Assembly (NCBI GenBank): GCA_000824825.2
Contig: LM655187.1
Location: 326,345 to 368,134, forward strand
DNA from: Mesorhizobium sp. ORS 3324
Lineage (GTDB): Bacteria > Pseudomonadota > Alphaproteobacteria > Rhizobiales > Rhizobiaceae
Direction of reading: 5' to 3'
Length of the DNA: 41,790 bases
The first letter of the stretch is position 1; each line of letters begins with the position of its first letter. The notes below the pieces were generated by a model. It had not been told where the DNA came from. It did no database searches and saw only the letters and a program-made list of their open reading frames with translations. Positions 34,994-41,790 of this stretch are shown here, one piece after another. Made by a program: the position numbers and the translations under genes.

Positions 34994-35416
34994 ATGAGCA
35001 AATCACCAGCCACCCGCGCAGTTGCCAGACGTGAACGGCCGCTTTCGCCGCATCTGACGGTCTACCGGCCGCCGATCACGATGACGATGTCGATCATCCA
35101 TCGCATCACCGGTGGCGCGCTCTATTTCGGCACGCTGCTGGTGGCGGCCTGGCTGATCGCCGCGTCGAGCTCGCAGGCTGCCTTCGACTGGGTCAACTGG
35201 GCCTTCGGCTCCTTGCTCGGCCGGCTGATCCTGTTCGGCTACACATGGGCGCTGATGCACCACATGCTGGGCGGCCTGCGCCATCTCGTCTGGGACACCG
35301 GGGCAGGGTTGGAGAAAGACACCGCCTCGAAGATCGCCTGGGCAACTCTCGCCGGCTCGATCGTGCTCACGCTCTTGATCTGGATTGCTGGCTATACGGC
35401 GCGGGGAGCTTTCTGA
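34994..35416 (+). CDS. sdhC: Succinate dehydrogenase, cytochrome b556 subunit
   Basis: The protein has 140 residues from ATG 34994; gggggag lies four bases ahead and outweighs an upstream ATG at 34937. Three TM helices are visible. The conserved [13 protein letters not shown] and SIIHRITGG (quinone-site Ser/Arg) and the haem-b His in [13 protein letters not shown] mark SdhC. With SdhD it anchors succinate dehydrogenase in the inner membrane. It overlaps sdhD (TGATG). Confidence 0.95.
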   Translation: MSKSPATRAVARRERPLSPHLTVYRPPITMTMSIIHRITGGALYFGTLLVAAWLIAASSSQAAFDWVNWAFGSLLGRLILFGYTWALMHHMLGGLRHLVWDTGAGLEKDTASKIAWATLAGSIVLTLLIWIAGYTARGAF

Positions 35417-35811
35417 TGAGCGCGAAGAACACCGACATGCGCACGCCGCTGGCCAAGGTCCGCGGCCTGGGCTCGGCCCGCGAGGGCACGCAGCATTTCT
35501 GGCGCCAGCGGCTGACCGCGGTCGCCAACATCCCACTGATCCTGTTCTTCGTCGGCTTCCTGATCGCGGTCAACGGCCACGGCTATGCCGACGTGCGGGC
35601 TTCGCTCGCCAATCCGTTCGTGGCGCTGGTGCTGTCGCTGGTGCTGATTTCCGCGCTCTACCACATGCGGCTCGGCATGCAGGTCATCATCGAGGACTAT
35701 GTCCATGGCGAAGGCATGAAGCTGGCGCTGATCGCTCTCAACACATTCTTCTCGGTGGCAGTCGGCGTCGCCTCGCTCTTCGCCCTGCTCAAACTGGCAT
35801 TCGGAGGCTGA
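35416..35811 (+). CDS. sdhD: Succinate dehydrogenase, membrane anchor subunit
   Basis: The protein has 131 residues. ATG 35416 shares one base with the sdhC stop. It has three hydrophobic helices ([60 protein letters not shown]) and the family's [11 protein letters not shown] and [19 protein letters not shown], which supplies a haem ligand and the quinone-site Asp-Tyr. The stop is four bases before the sdhA start. Confidence 0.93.
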   Translation: MSAKNTDMRTPLAKVRGLGSAREGTQHFWRQRLTAVANIPLILFFVGFLIAVNGHGYADVRASLANPFVALVLSLVLISALYHMRLGMQVIIEDYVHGEGMKLALIALNTFFSVAVGVASLFALLKLAFGG

Positions 35812-35815
35812 AGTC

Positions 35816-37654
35816 TTGGCCAAGGACGCATCGACCGCCAACACGGCTTCCGCCTATACCTTTGTCGACCACAAATTCGACGTGGTAATCGTCGGCGCCG
35901 GCGGCGCCGGGCTGCGCGCCACGCTCGGCATGGCCGAGCAGGGCCTGCGCACCGCCTGCATCACAAAAGTGTTCCCGACCCGCTCGCACACGGTGGCGGC
36001 GCAGGGCGGCATCGCCGCCTCGCTCGCCAATATGGGCCCCGACAATTGGCAGTGGCATCTCTTCGACACCGTCAAGGGCTCGGACTGGCTGGGCGACATC
36101 GACGCGCAGGAATACATGGTCCGGGAGGCGCCTGCCGCCGTCTACGAGCTCGAGCATTACGGCGTGCCGTTCTCGCGCACCGAGGAAGGCAAGATCTACC
36201 AGCGGCCGTTCGGCGGCATGATGATGAATTTCGGCGAAGGCCCGCCGGTGCAGCGCACCTGCGCCGCCGCCGACCGTACCGGCCATGCCATGCTGCACAC
36301 GCTCTATGGCCAGTCGCTGAGGAACAATGCGCAGTTCTTCATCGAGTATTTCGCGCTCGACCTCATCATGGAGCCGGACGGCACCTGCACCGGTGTGGTG
36401 GCGTGGAACCTCGATGACGGCACCATCCACCGCTTCTCGGCCAAGATGGTGGTACTGGCGACCGGCGGCTACGGACGCGCCTACTTCTCCGCCACCTCGG
36501 CGCATACCTGCACCGGCGACGGCGGCGGCATGGCGGCGCGTGCCGGGCTTGCGCTGCAGGACATGGAGTTCGTGCAGTTCCATCCGACCGGCATCTACGG
36601 CGCCGGCTGCCTGATCACCGAGGGCGCGCGCGGCGAGGGCGGCTATCTCGTCAATTCCGAAGGCGAGCGCTTCATGGAGCGCTATGCGCCGTCGGCCAAG
36701 GACCTCGCCTCGCGCGACGTGGTCTCGCGCTGCATGACGCTGGAGATCCGCGAAGGCCGCGGCGTCGGGCCGAAGAAGGATCACATCTTCCTGCATCTCG
36801 ACCATCTCGACCCGGCCGTGCTGCATGAAAGGCTGCCGGGCATTTCGGAATCGGCAAAGATCTTCGCCGGCGTCGACCTGACCAAGGAGCCTATCCCGGT
36901 GCTGCCGACGGTGCACTACAATATGGGCGGCGTGCCGACCAATTATTGGGGCGAAGTGCTCAACCCGACGGCAAAGAGCCCGGACCGCGTATTGCCCGGG
37001 CTGATGGCGGTGGGCGAGGCTGGCTGCGCGTCCGTGCACGGCGCCAACCGGCTGGGCTCGAACTCGCTGATCGACCTCGTCGTGTTCGGCCGCGCGGCGG
37101 CGCTGCGCGCCGGTCAGGTGATCGACCGCAAGTCGGCGATCCCCTCACCCAACGCGGCTTCGGTCGAGAAGATCATGGATCGCTTCGACCGGCTGCGCCA
37201 CGCCAACGGCTCGACGCCGACGGCCGTGCTTCGCGAAAAGATGCAGAAGGCGATGCAGGAGGATGCGGCTGTGTTCCGCACCCAGGAATCGCTGGACAAT
37301 GGCTGCAAGCGCATCTCCGCGATCTGGGGCGAGCTCAAGGACCTGAAAGTGTTCGATCGCTCATTGATCTGGAACTCCGATCTCGTCGAGACGCTGGAGC
37401 TCGAGAATTTGATGGCCAACGCCATCACCACGGTGCATGGCGCCGCGGCGCGCAAGGAGAGCCGCGGCGCGCATGCCCGGGAAGATTTCGCCGACCGCGA
37501 CGACGCCAACTGGCGCAAGCACACGCTGGCCCGCGTCAGCGAGGACGGCAAGGTGACGCTCACTTACCGGCCGGTGCACACCGAAACGCTGCTGGCCGAA
37601 AAGGACGGCGGCATCAACCCGGCCAAGATCGCGCCGAAGGCCAGGGTTTACTGA
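35816..37654 (+). CDS. sdhA: Succinate dehydrogenase, flavoprotein subunit
   Basis: The protein has 612 residues. TTG 35816 is the start: ggaggc is eight bases upstream and the residues [20 protein letters not shown] lead into [15 protein letters not shown]. No ATG occurs before the FAD loop. Covalent-FAD His is in [15 protein letters not shown], the active-site region in [20 protein letters not shown], and the C-terminal YRPVHTETL is typical. It oxidises succinate to fumarate. A DUF3052 gene lies between it and sdhB. Confidence 0.97.
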   Translation: MAKDASTANTASAYTFVDHKFDVVIVGAGGAGLRATLGMAEQGLRTACITKVFPTRSHTVAAQGGIAASLANMGPDNWQWHLFDTVKGSDWLGDIDAQEYMVREAPAAVYELEHYGVPFSRTEEGKIYQRPFGGMMMNFGEGPPVQRTCAAADRTGHAMLHTLYGQSLRNNAQFFIEYFALDLIMEPDGTCTGVVAWNLDDGTIHRFSAKMVVLATGGYGRAYFSATSAHTCTGDGGGMAARAGLALQDMEFVQFHPTGIYGAGCLITEGARGEGGYLVNSEGERFMERYAPSAKDLASRDVVSRCMTLEIREGRGVGPKKDHIFLHLDHLDPAVLHERLPGISESAKIFAGVDLTKEPIPVLPTVHYNMGGVPTNYWGEVLNPTAKSPDRVLPGLMAVGEAGCASVHGANRLGSNSLIDLVVFGRAAALRAGQVIDRKSAIPSPNAASVEKIMDRFDRLRHANGSTPTAVLREKMQKAMQEDAAVFRTQESLDNGCKRISAIWGELKDLKVFDRSLIWNSDLVETLELENLMANAITTVHGAAARKESRGAHAREDFADRDDANWRKHTLARVSEDGKVTLTYRPVHTETLLAEKDGGINPAKIAPKARVY

Positions 37655-37656
37655 CC

Positions 37657-38091
37657 ATGGCATTGGCGGCCGCGGGATATTCCGGCACGCCCCTTCCGGC
37701 CAAGCTCGGCCTGAAGGACGGCATGGTCGCCGCCTTCATCGCGCTGCCGCCGGAGCTCGATGAGCTTGCGGATGCCGTGTCCTTTGCCGGGGTCGACCGG
37801 CTTCCTGGATGGTCGGCGATCTCGGGCAGTCAGAAATACGATGCCGTGCATGCCTTCACCCGGCAACGCGCCGAGATCGAGGATCGTCTCGGCGATATCG
37901 AGACGGCGATCAAGCGCGACGGCATGGTCTGGGTTTCCTGGCCGAAGAAGGCATCGAAGGTGCCGACCGACGTCACCGAGGACATCATCCGCGCCGAGGC
38001 GCTCAAACGCGACCTCGTCGACGTCAAGGTCGCCGCCGTGAACGAAATCTGGTCCGGGCTGAAGCTCGTCATCCGAAAGGACCGCAGGTAA
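37657..38091 (+). CDS. DUF3052-family protein between sdhA and sdhB
   Basis: This 144-residue protein starts [20 protein letters not shown], the pattern of DUF3052 (YSGTPL-x-KLG), and continues with [37 protein letters not shown] and a C-terminal helix/strand. The start is two bases after the sdhA stop, and its stop overlaps the sdhB start (TAATG), so it should be made together with succinate dehydrogenase. Codon use matches neighbours. Function is unknown. The [18 protein letters not shown] layout suggests a small soluble protein. Confidence 0.82.
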   Translation: MALAAAGYSGTPLPAKLGLKDGMVAAFIALPPELDELADAVSFAGVDRLPGWSAISGSQKYDAVHAFTRQRAEIEDRLGDIETAIKRDGMVWVSWPKKASKVPTDVTEDIIRAEALKRDLVDVKVAAVNEIWSGLKLVIRKDRR

Positions 38092-38870
38092 TGGTCGAAC
38101 TTACGCTTCCCAAGAATTCGAAAATCCAGCAGGGCAAGACTTGGCCGAAGCCGGAGGGCGCGACGAATCTGCGTGAGTACCGCATCTACCGCTGGTCGCC
38201 GGACGACGACGAGAACCCGCGCATGGACACCTATTTCGTCGACATGGACGATTGCGGGCCGATGGTTCTCGACGCTCTGCTCTGGATCAAGAACAAGATC
38301 GACCCGACGCTGACGCTGCGCCGCTCCTGCCGTGAAGGCATCTGCGGCTCCTGCGCCATGAACATCGACGGCTCCAATACCCTTGCCTGCACCAAGGGCT
38401 GCGACGACATTTCCGGCGCGATCAAGGTCTATCCGCTGCCGCATATGCCGGTGATCAAGGACCTGGTGCCGGACCTCACCACTTTCTACGCCCAGCACGC
38501 CTCGATCGAGCCGTGGCTGAAGACGGTGTCGCCGACGCCCGCCAAGGAGTGGCTGCAGAGCCATGAGGACCGCGAGAAGCTCGACGGACTTTATGAATGC
38601 ATCCTGTGCGCCTGCTGCTCGACCTCCTGCCCGAGCTACTGGTGGAACGGCGAGCGCTATCTCGGCCCGGCGACGCTGCTGCAGGCCTATCGCTGGCTGA
38701 TCGATTCCCGCGACGAAGCGACCGGCGAGCGGCTCGACAATCTCGAAGACCCCTTCCGGCTCTATCGCTGCCACACCATCATGAACTGCGCGCAGACTTG
38801 TCCGAAGGGGCTGAACCCGGCCAAGGCGATCGCGGAGATCAAGAAGATGATGGTGGAGAGAAGGGTTTAG
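38091..38870 (+). CDS. sdhB: Succinate dehydrogenase, iron-sulfur subunit
   Basis: The protein has 259 residues. The N-terminal ferredoxin domain carries [21 protein letters not shown] (2Fe-2S) and the C-terminal domain [16 protein letters not shown] and CAQTCPKG (4Fe-4S and 3Fe-4S). SdhB passes electrons from FAD to quinone. ATG 38091 shares one base with the stop of the DUF3052 gene (TAATG). A 76-base gap with a partial family B repeat precedes the next gene. Confidence 0.97.
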   Translation: MVELTLPKNSKIQQGKTWPKPEGATNLREYRIYRWSPDDDENPRMDTYFVDMDDCGPMVLDALLWIKNKIDPTLTLRRSCREGICGSCAMNIDGSNTLACTKGCDDISGAIKVYPLPHMPVIKDLVPDLTTFYAQHASIEPWLKTVSPTPAKEWLQSHEDREKLDGLYECILCACCSTSCPSYWWNGERYLGPATLLQAYRWLIDSRDEATGERLDNLEDPFRLYRCHTIMNCAQTCPKGLNPAKAIAEIKKMMVERRV

Positions 38871-38889
38871 CGGCAGTTTGTTGCTGTCG

Positions 38890-38926
38890 CGATCCTTCAC
38901 AGGACAGAGGGGGTGCTGTCCCTCCG
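38890..38926. repeat. Fragment of family B repeat
   Basis: cagagggggtgctgtccctcc here closely follows cagaggggggtgctgtcccgcc at 25951-25972, the right end of family B copy 1. Only this end is present, so it appears to be a truncated remnant next to the YceH-like gene start. Confidence 0.6.
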
Positions 38927-38946
38927 GCCTCAAAAGGATAGCTCAC

Positions 38947-39579
38947 ATGACCGACCTCCCCGTCCTCTCCGCCATCGAAGCCCGCGTGCTCGGATGCCTG
39001 ATCGAGAAGAAGGAGCTGACGCCGGACGTCTATCCGCTGACGCTGAACGGCGCGCATGCCGCGGCAAACCAGAAGACGGCGCGTGAGCCGGTGATGGCGC
39101 TTGAGCTGACTGAAGTCAGGCGGGCGCTCAGCCAACTTGAGCAGAAGGGCCTGGTGCGCCAGGCCTTCGCCTCGCGCGTCGAGCGCTACGAGCATCTGAT
39201 GGCGCAGCGCTTTTCACTGACGACGCCGCAGATCGCGATCGTCGGGCTGTTGCTCCTGCGCGGCGCGCAGACGGCGCATGAGCTGCTCGCGCGCTCCGAA
39301 CGCATGGCGCGCTTTGCCACGGTGGACGAGCTTCGCGACAATCTCGACCTTCTGATCGGCCGCCGGCCGCCGCTCGTGCAGCTGCTCGAACGCGCGCCCG
39401 GCCAGCGCGAGGAGCGTTATGTTCATCTGCTCAGCGGGCCGGTGGAAGTTTCGGCGGCAGCGGTGCCCTGGCAGCCGCCGGCGTCATCGGACTCCGATCT
39501 CGAAGCGCGGGTGAAGGCACTTGAGGAAGAGGTCGCGGCGCTGCGCGCGAAGATCGAGGCGCTGGGTGGCGGACACTAG
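38947..39579 (+). CDS. UPF0502 (DUF480, YceH-like) protein
   Basis: The protein has 210 residues. The N-terminal winged-helix segment SAIEARVLGCLIEKKELTPD and YPLTLNGAHAAANQKTAREP are signature stretches of the UPF0502/YceH family, followed by a second winged helix (RARSERMARFATVDELRDNL region) and a C-terminal coiled-coil-like helix (DLEARVKALEEEVAALRAKI). YceH proteins have two winged-helix domains and no settled function. It starts 76 bases after sdhB in the same direction. Confidence 0.9.
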   Translation: MTDLPVLSAIEARVLGCLIEKKELTPDVYPLTLNGAHAAANQKTAREPVMALELTEVRRALSQLEQKGLVRQAFASRVERYEHLMAQRFSLTTPQIAIVGLLLLRGAQTAHELLARSERMARFATVDELRDNLDLLIGRRPPLVQLLERAPGQREERYVHLLSGPVEVSAAAVPWQPPASSDSDLEARVKALEEEVAALRAKIEALGGGH

Positions 39580-39610
39580 GTCGCAAGCAACGCATCGTCC
39601 TCCGGCGCTG

Positions 39611-39793
39611 GTGCTGCCCCTCACCTGCCTGCCGGCATCCTCTCCCCGTATAGTGACGGGGAGAAGGGGCGCTATCGCCGGCGGTTTCGCCAATCGCCAG
39701 CGCTGCAACAGGGTCGCGGAGAAGTCGCGGCGCGCTCCTTCTCCCCGTCACTATACGGGGAGAAGGTCCCGGCAGGGGGATGAGGGGCGGCGC
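39611..39793. repeat. Palindromic repeat family A, copy 3
   Basis: gtgctgcccctcacctgcct at the left end faces ggatgaggggcggcgc at the right end. Each half has an inner hairpin: tctccccgt/acggggaga (about 39641-39664) and ctccccgtcactatacgggg (about 39740-39762). It fills most of the 265-base gap between two convergent genes. Confidence 0.9.
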
Positions 39794-39844
39794 AAGCGCC
39801 TGAAATGGTGCGCTTCAAACCGATAGCGGCTTTCGCAATAGCGC

Positions 39845-40270
39845 TCACCCCAACCTTGCATCCAGCGAGACCTTGATGGCGCCGAGTGCCTTCGACACGG
39901 GGCATTCGGCCTTCGCCTTCTCGGCCAGTTCCTTGAATTTCGCCGCGTCGATGCCCGGCACCTTGCCGACCAAGGTGATGGCGCTGCCGGTGATGCCGGT
40001 GCCGGGCACCAGCGTGACGACCGCCCTGGCATCGAGCTCGGCGGCCGGGGTGCCGTTTTCGGCGAGGAAGTGGGAGAGCTGCATGGCGTAGCAGCCAGCG
40101 TGCGCCGCCGCGATCAGTTCTTCCGGATTGGTGCCGGATCGGCCGCTTTCATCCTCGAAGCGCATCTTGAAGGAATAGGGCGTGCCCTTCAGGACCCCGC
40201 TTTGCGTGTCGAGCGTGCCCCCGCCCTCCCTCAGATTGCCTTTCCAGACGGCGTTTGCGGTGCGGTCCAT
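39845..40270 (-). CDS. OsmC-family peroxiredoxin-like protein
   Basis: The protein has 141 residues from ATG 40268-40270 with aaggagga five bases upstream. OsmC features: AVWKGNLREGGGTLDTQSG, NPEELIAAAHAGCYAMQLSH with the peroxidatic Cys60, and the second Cys123 in AKAECPVSKALG. It is the OsmC (osmotically inducible) branch rather than Ohr, so it is a second thiol peroxidase in this window. The substrate is probably organic hydroperoxide. Confidence 0.9.
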   Translation of the reverse strand: MDRTANAVWKGNLREGGGTLDTQSGVLKGTPYSFKMRFEDESGRSGTNPEELIAAAHAGCYAMQLSHFLAENGTPAAELDARAVVTLVPGTGITGSAITLVGKVPGIDAAKFKELAEKAKAECPVSKALGAIKVSLDARLG

Positions 40271-40489
40271 GAAGTCCTCCTTGTCGGGGTTTGCGTCGGC
40301 GGCGCCGACGTTCCCCTGAACTATAGCGCGGGTGCGCCGGAAGACCATCCATGGCGTCGGCCGGGCGCCGCCCGCGCCCGGCGGGCCAGCCAGAATTTCT
40401 GAAAAAAATGTCGTGGCAAAAATGTCGGCTTCCCGGCGGCCGGACCGTCCTGCGAGCGGCCACGGAGTTACGGCCGATGGAGGTTCAGG

Positions 40490-40711
40490 ATGGAGAATCT
40501 GTTTTTCGCACTTTGGAGGCATCCCGGCCGAAGGGCGCAGCAACCGCAAGACCTCTGGTTGGATCCGCCGCCACTCGGCCTCGGCCGATTGGTGGCGGCG
40601 CTGGCCATCATCGGGGTAGCGGTATGCCTGCTCGACCATGCGGCGGCCGTCATAAGCAAGGCTGACAGCATCGCTGTCGCCTCCTATGGTTCATCACAGA
40701 AAGGGAACTGA
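40490..40711 (+). CDS. Small membrane protein, 73 residues
   Basis: ATG 40490 has ggagg six bases upstream (40479-40483). The protein starts MENLFFALWRHPGRRAQ, has one hydrophobic helix (LVAALAIIGVAVCLLDHAAAV) and a short polar end. No family recognised. Its stop is two bases before the YCII gene, so both may form an operon. The clear ribosome site and coupling argue that it is real. Confidence 0.6.
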   Translation: MENLFFALWRHPGRRAQQPQDLWLDPPPLGLGRLVAALAIIGVAVCLLDHAAAVISKADSIAVASYGSSQKGN

Positions 40712-40713
40712 CC

Positions 40714-41070
40714 ATGAAATATGTCCTGCTGGTCTATGGCGAGGAAAAAGACCTTTTCGCGCTCACTCCGGAAAGCTCGGCCAAGCTCGATGCCGACTCG
40801 CTCGCTTATGACAGGGAGCTCGACCGTCAGGGAAAGCTGATCATCGCCCAGGCTCTGCAGCCGGTGAAGCTGTCGAAATCGCTGCGCCGGCGCAAGGGAA
40901 AGCGGCTGGTCACCGACGGTCCGTTCGCCGAGACCAAGGAGCAATTGCTCGGCTTCGTCATGGTCGAGGCGGCGGATCTCGAAGAGGCGCTGGAAATCGC
41001 CGACGGCATTCCGCTGGCCGAACTCGGCACCGTCGAGGTCAGGGCAATCTACGACATACCGGGGTCATGA
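40714..41070 (+). CDS. YCII-related family protein
   Basis: This is a 118-residue protein of the YCII/PhnB-like group often found beside ECF sigma factors. It opens MKYVLLVYGEEKDLFAL, carries the hallmark VTDGPFAETKEQLLGFVMVE (DGPFAE motif) and ends with GTVEVRAIYDIPGS. agaaaggga is ahead of ATG 40714. YCII domains have a ferredoxin-like fold; function here is unknown. No sigma factor gene is seen next to it. Confidence 0.88.
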   Translation: MKYVLLVYGEEKDLFALTPESSAKLDADSLAYDRELDRQGKLIIAQALQPVKLSKSLRRRKGKRLVTDGPFAETKEQLLGFVMVEAADLEEALEIADGIPLAELGTVEVRAIYDIPGS

Positions 41071-41185
41071 TACCAACCTATGCCGGTTGCGCGGGTTTTA
41101 GGGGTTTCTTCATCGCTGCAACTGTCTGGCGTTGAAGCGATGCTGTACTTCTCCTATCGTTGTCGCGATTTCGGGGGAATTCGGC

Positions 41186-41716
41186 ATGCCTTTCCTGATC
41201 GCAATACTTGGACTGCTCGGCGCGGCGGCCATCTGGTGGTATCGGCTGAAGGCGATGAACGAGGCGGCCAGCGAGGTCGCCGACGTCATCGGACGCGTGC
41301 AGGGCAATATCCGCCGCAAGAAGCTGCGCAGGCAGGCAGCGCTTTCGCCGCTGACGGCGATCGACGATCCGGTCGTGGCGGCCGCGACGCTGATCACGGC
41401 AATCGTTTCAGAGCATGGGCCGATCCTGCCGCAGCGCGAAGCCGTCATGCGCGAGGTGATTGCGGAGATCGCGCAGAGCCCGAAGAAAACTGACGAGGCG
41501 GTCGTCTATGCCAAATGGGCGGCCTCGCAGATCGACGACACGACGATCGTCATCGACAAGCTGGCGCCCTTTCTGCGCGAACGCCTCGATCCGAACGAGC
41601 GGGACGATCTGCTCAGGATGATGAACCGTGTGGCGCAGGGCGGTGAGCAGAGTGTGCGGATCGCCGACCAGCGGATGTTGCGGTTGCGGCAGAAGCTGGG
41701 GTTCGAGGTTAACTAA
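41186..41716 (+). CDS. TerB-like domain protein with N-terminal membrane helix
   Basis: The protein has 176 residues from ATG 41186, chosen because gggggaa lies about seven bases upstream and the TM helix (FLIAILGLLGAAAIWWY) is then at the N-terminus. A charged stretch with RVQGNIRRKKLRRQ follows, then an alpha-helical domain from about residue 55 (DDPVVAAATLITAIVSEHGP, LDPNERDDLLRMMNRVAQGG) reminiscent of TerB-like acidic helical domains. The family call is weak. No tellurite-resistance neighbours are present. Confidence 0.6.
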   Translation: MPFLIAILGLLGAAAIWWYRLKAMNEAASEVADVIGRVQGNIRRKKLRRQAALSPLTAIDDPVVAAATLITAIVSEHGPILPQREAVMREVIAEIAQSPKKTDEAVVYAKWAASQIDDTTIVIDKLAPFLRERLDPNERDDLLRMMNRVAQGGEQSVRIADQRMLRLRQKLGFEVN

Positions 41717-41755
41717 GCTGAAGCTGTGGAGGCCGGATCGTCTGCCTTCATGATT

Positions 41756-41790
41756 GGCCGAAACGCCCCTCACGTCGTCATTCTATGGCG
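41756..41790. repeat. Family C palindromic repeat, copy at the window end (cut)
   Basis: ggccgaaacgcccctcacgtcgtcattctatggcg follows the left arm of the other family C copies (for example 21541-21572) and runs off the window end. Confidence 0.7.

Noticed and set aside
29765..39793. Recurring palindromes as a CRISPR array
   Set aside because: Copies are kilobases apart, of different families, with no regular spacers and no cas genes.
41186..41716. Tellurite resistance locus
   Set aside because: Only a weak TerB-like helical domain is visible and no terA, terC, terD or terE-like genes accompany it.

Overview
The window looks like chromosomal DNA of a high-GC alphaproteobacterium of the Rhizobiales, most like Mesorhizobium or a close relative in the Phyllobacteriaceae. 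The reasons are a close relative of the Brucella lipoprotein Omp19, the gene orders zapE-mdh-sucCDAB-lpdA-xerC and sdhCDAB, the rimM-trmD-rplS block, and several families of palindromic interspersed repeats of the kind scattered through rhizobial genomes. No tRNA, rRNA, CRISPR array, prophage or transposase gene was seen. Assignment is from reading the sequence, not from a search.

Layout. 1-4320 (minus strand): the 5' part of ftsY (cut by the window edge), mtaB and dapF in a tight operon, a UPF0391 membrane protein and an MBL-fold hydrolase. 4453-8295: a VOC-family protein, the omp19-like lipoprotein gene, zapE, a RibD/DHFR-like reductase with atypical codon use and a GNAT acetyltransferase. 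8528-19788: a TCA-cycle block in one direction, mdh, sucC, (cupin, DUF1579), sucD, sucA, sucB, (secreted protein, SDR), lpdA. 19936-22611 (minus): a Pro/Ala-rich membrane protein, a TraB/GumN-like protein and xerC. 22710-25675: rimM, trmD and rplS, with a convergent TSUP transporter gene between trmD and rplS. 26028-27007: an ohr-ohrR peroxide operon with a visible palindromic operator. 27177-29746: an amino-acid-type ABC binding protein and permease, then a methyltransferase. 30183-31592: leuC. 32000-34769: two unassigned small genes, a membrane-bound diguanylate cyclase and an MliC-like lipoprotein. 34994-38870: sdhC, sdhD, sdhA, (DUF3052), sdhB. 38947-41716: a DUF480 protein, an OsmC protein, a small membrane protein, a YCII protein and a TerB-like protein.

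Metabolically the window encodes most of the second half of the TCA cycle: 2-oxoglutarate dehydrogenase with its E3, succinyl-CoA synthetase, succinate dehydrogenase and malate dehydrogenase. Small genes without a known TCA role sit inside these operons at three places (sucC/sucD, sucB/lpdA, sdhA/sdhB).

The most unusual signal is repetitive. At least five families of palindromic elements occur here. One copy of family A lies in frame inside the N-terminal region of ftsY, so a mobile-type repeat appears to encode part of a protein. Another family separates a binding-protein gene from its permease, a long hairpin separates sucD from sucA, and a nested palindrome follows leuC. A 14-base tandem duplication has also pulled apart an ATGA stop/start overlap in front of the SDR gene.
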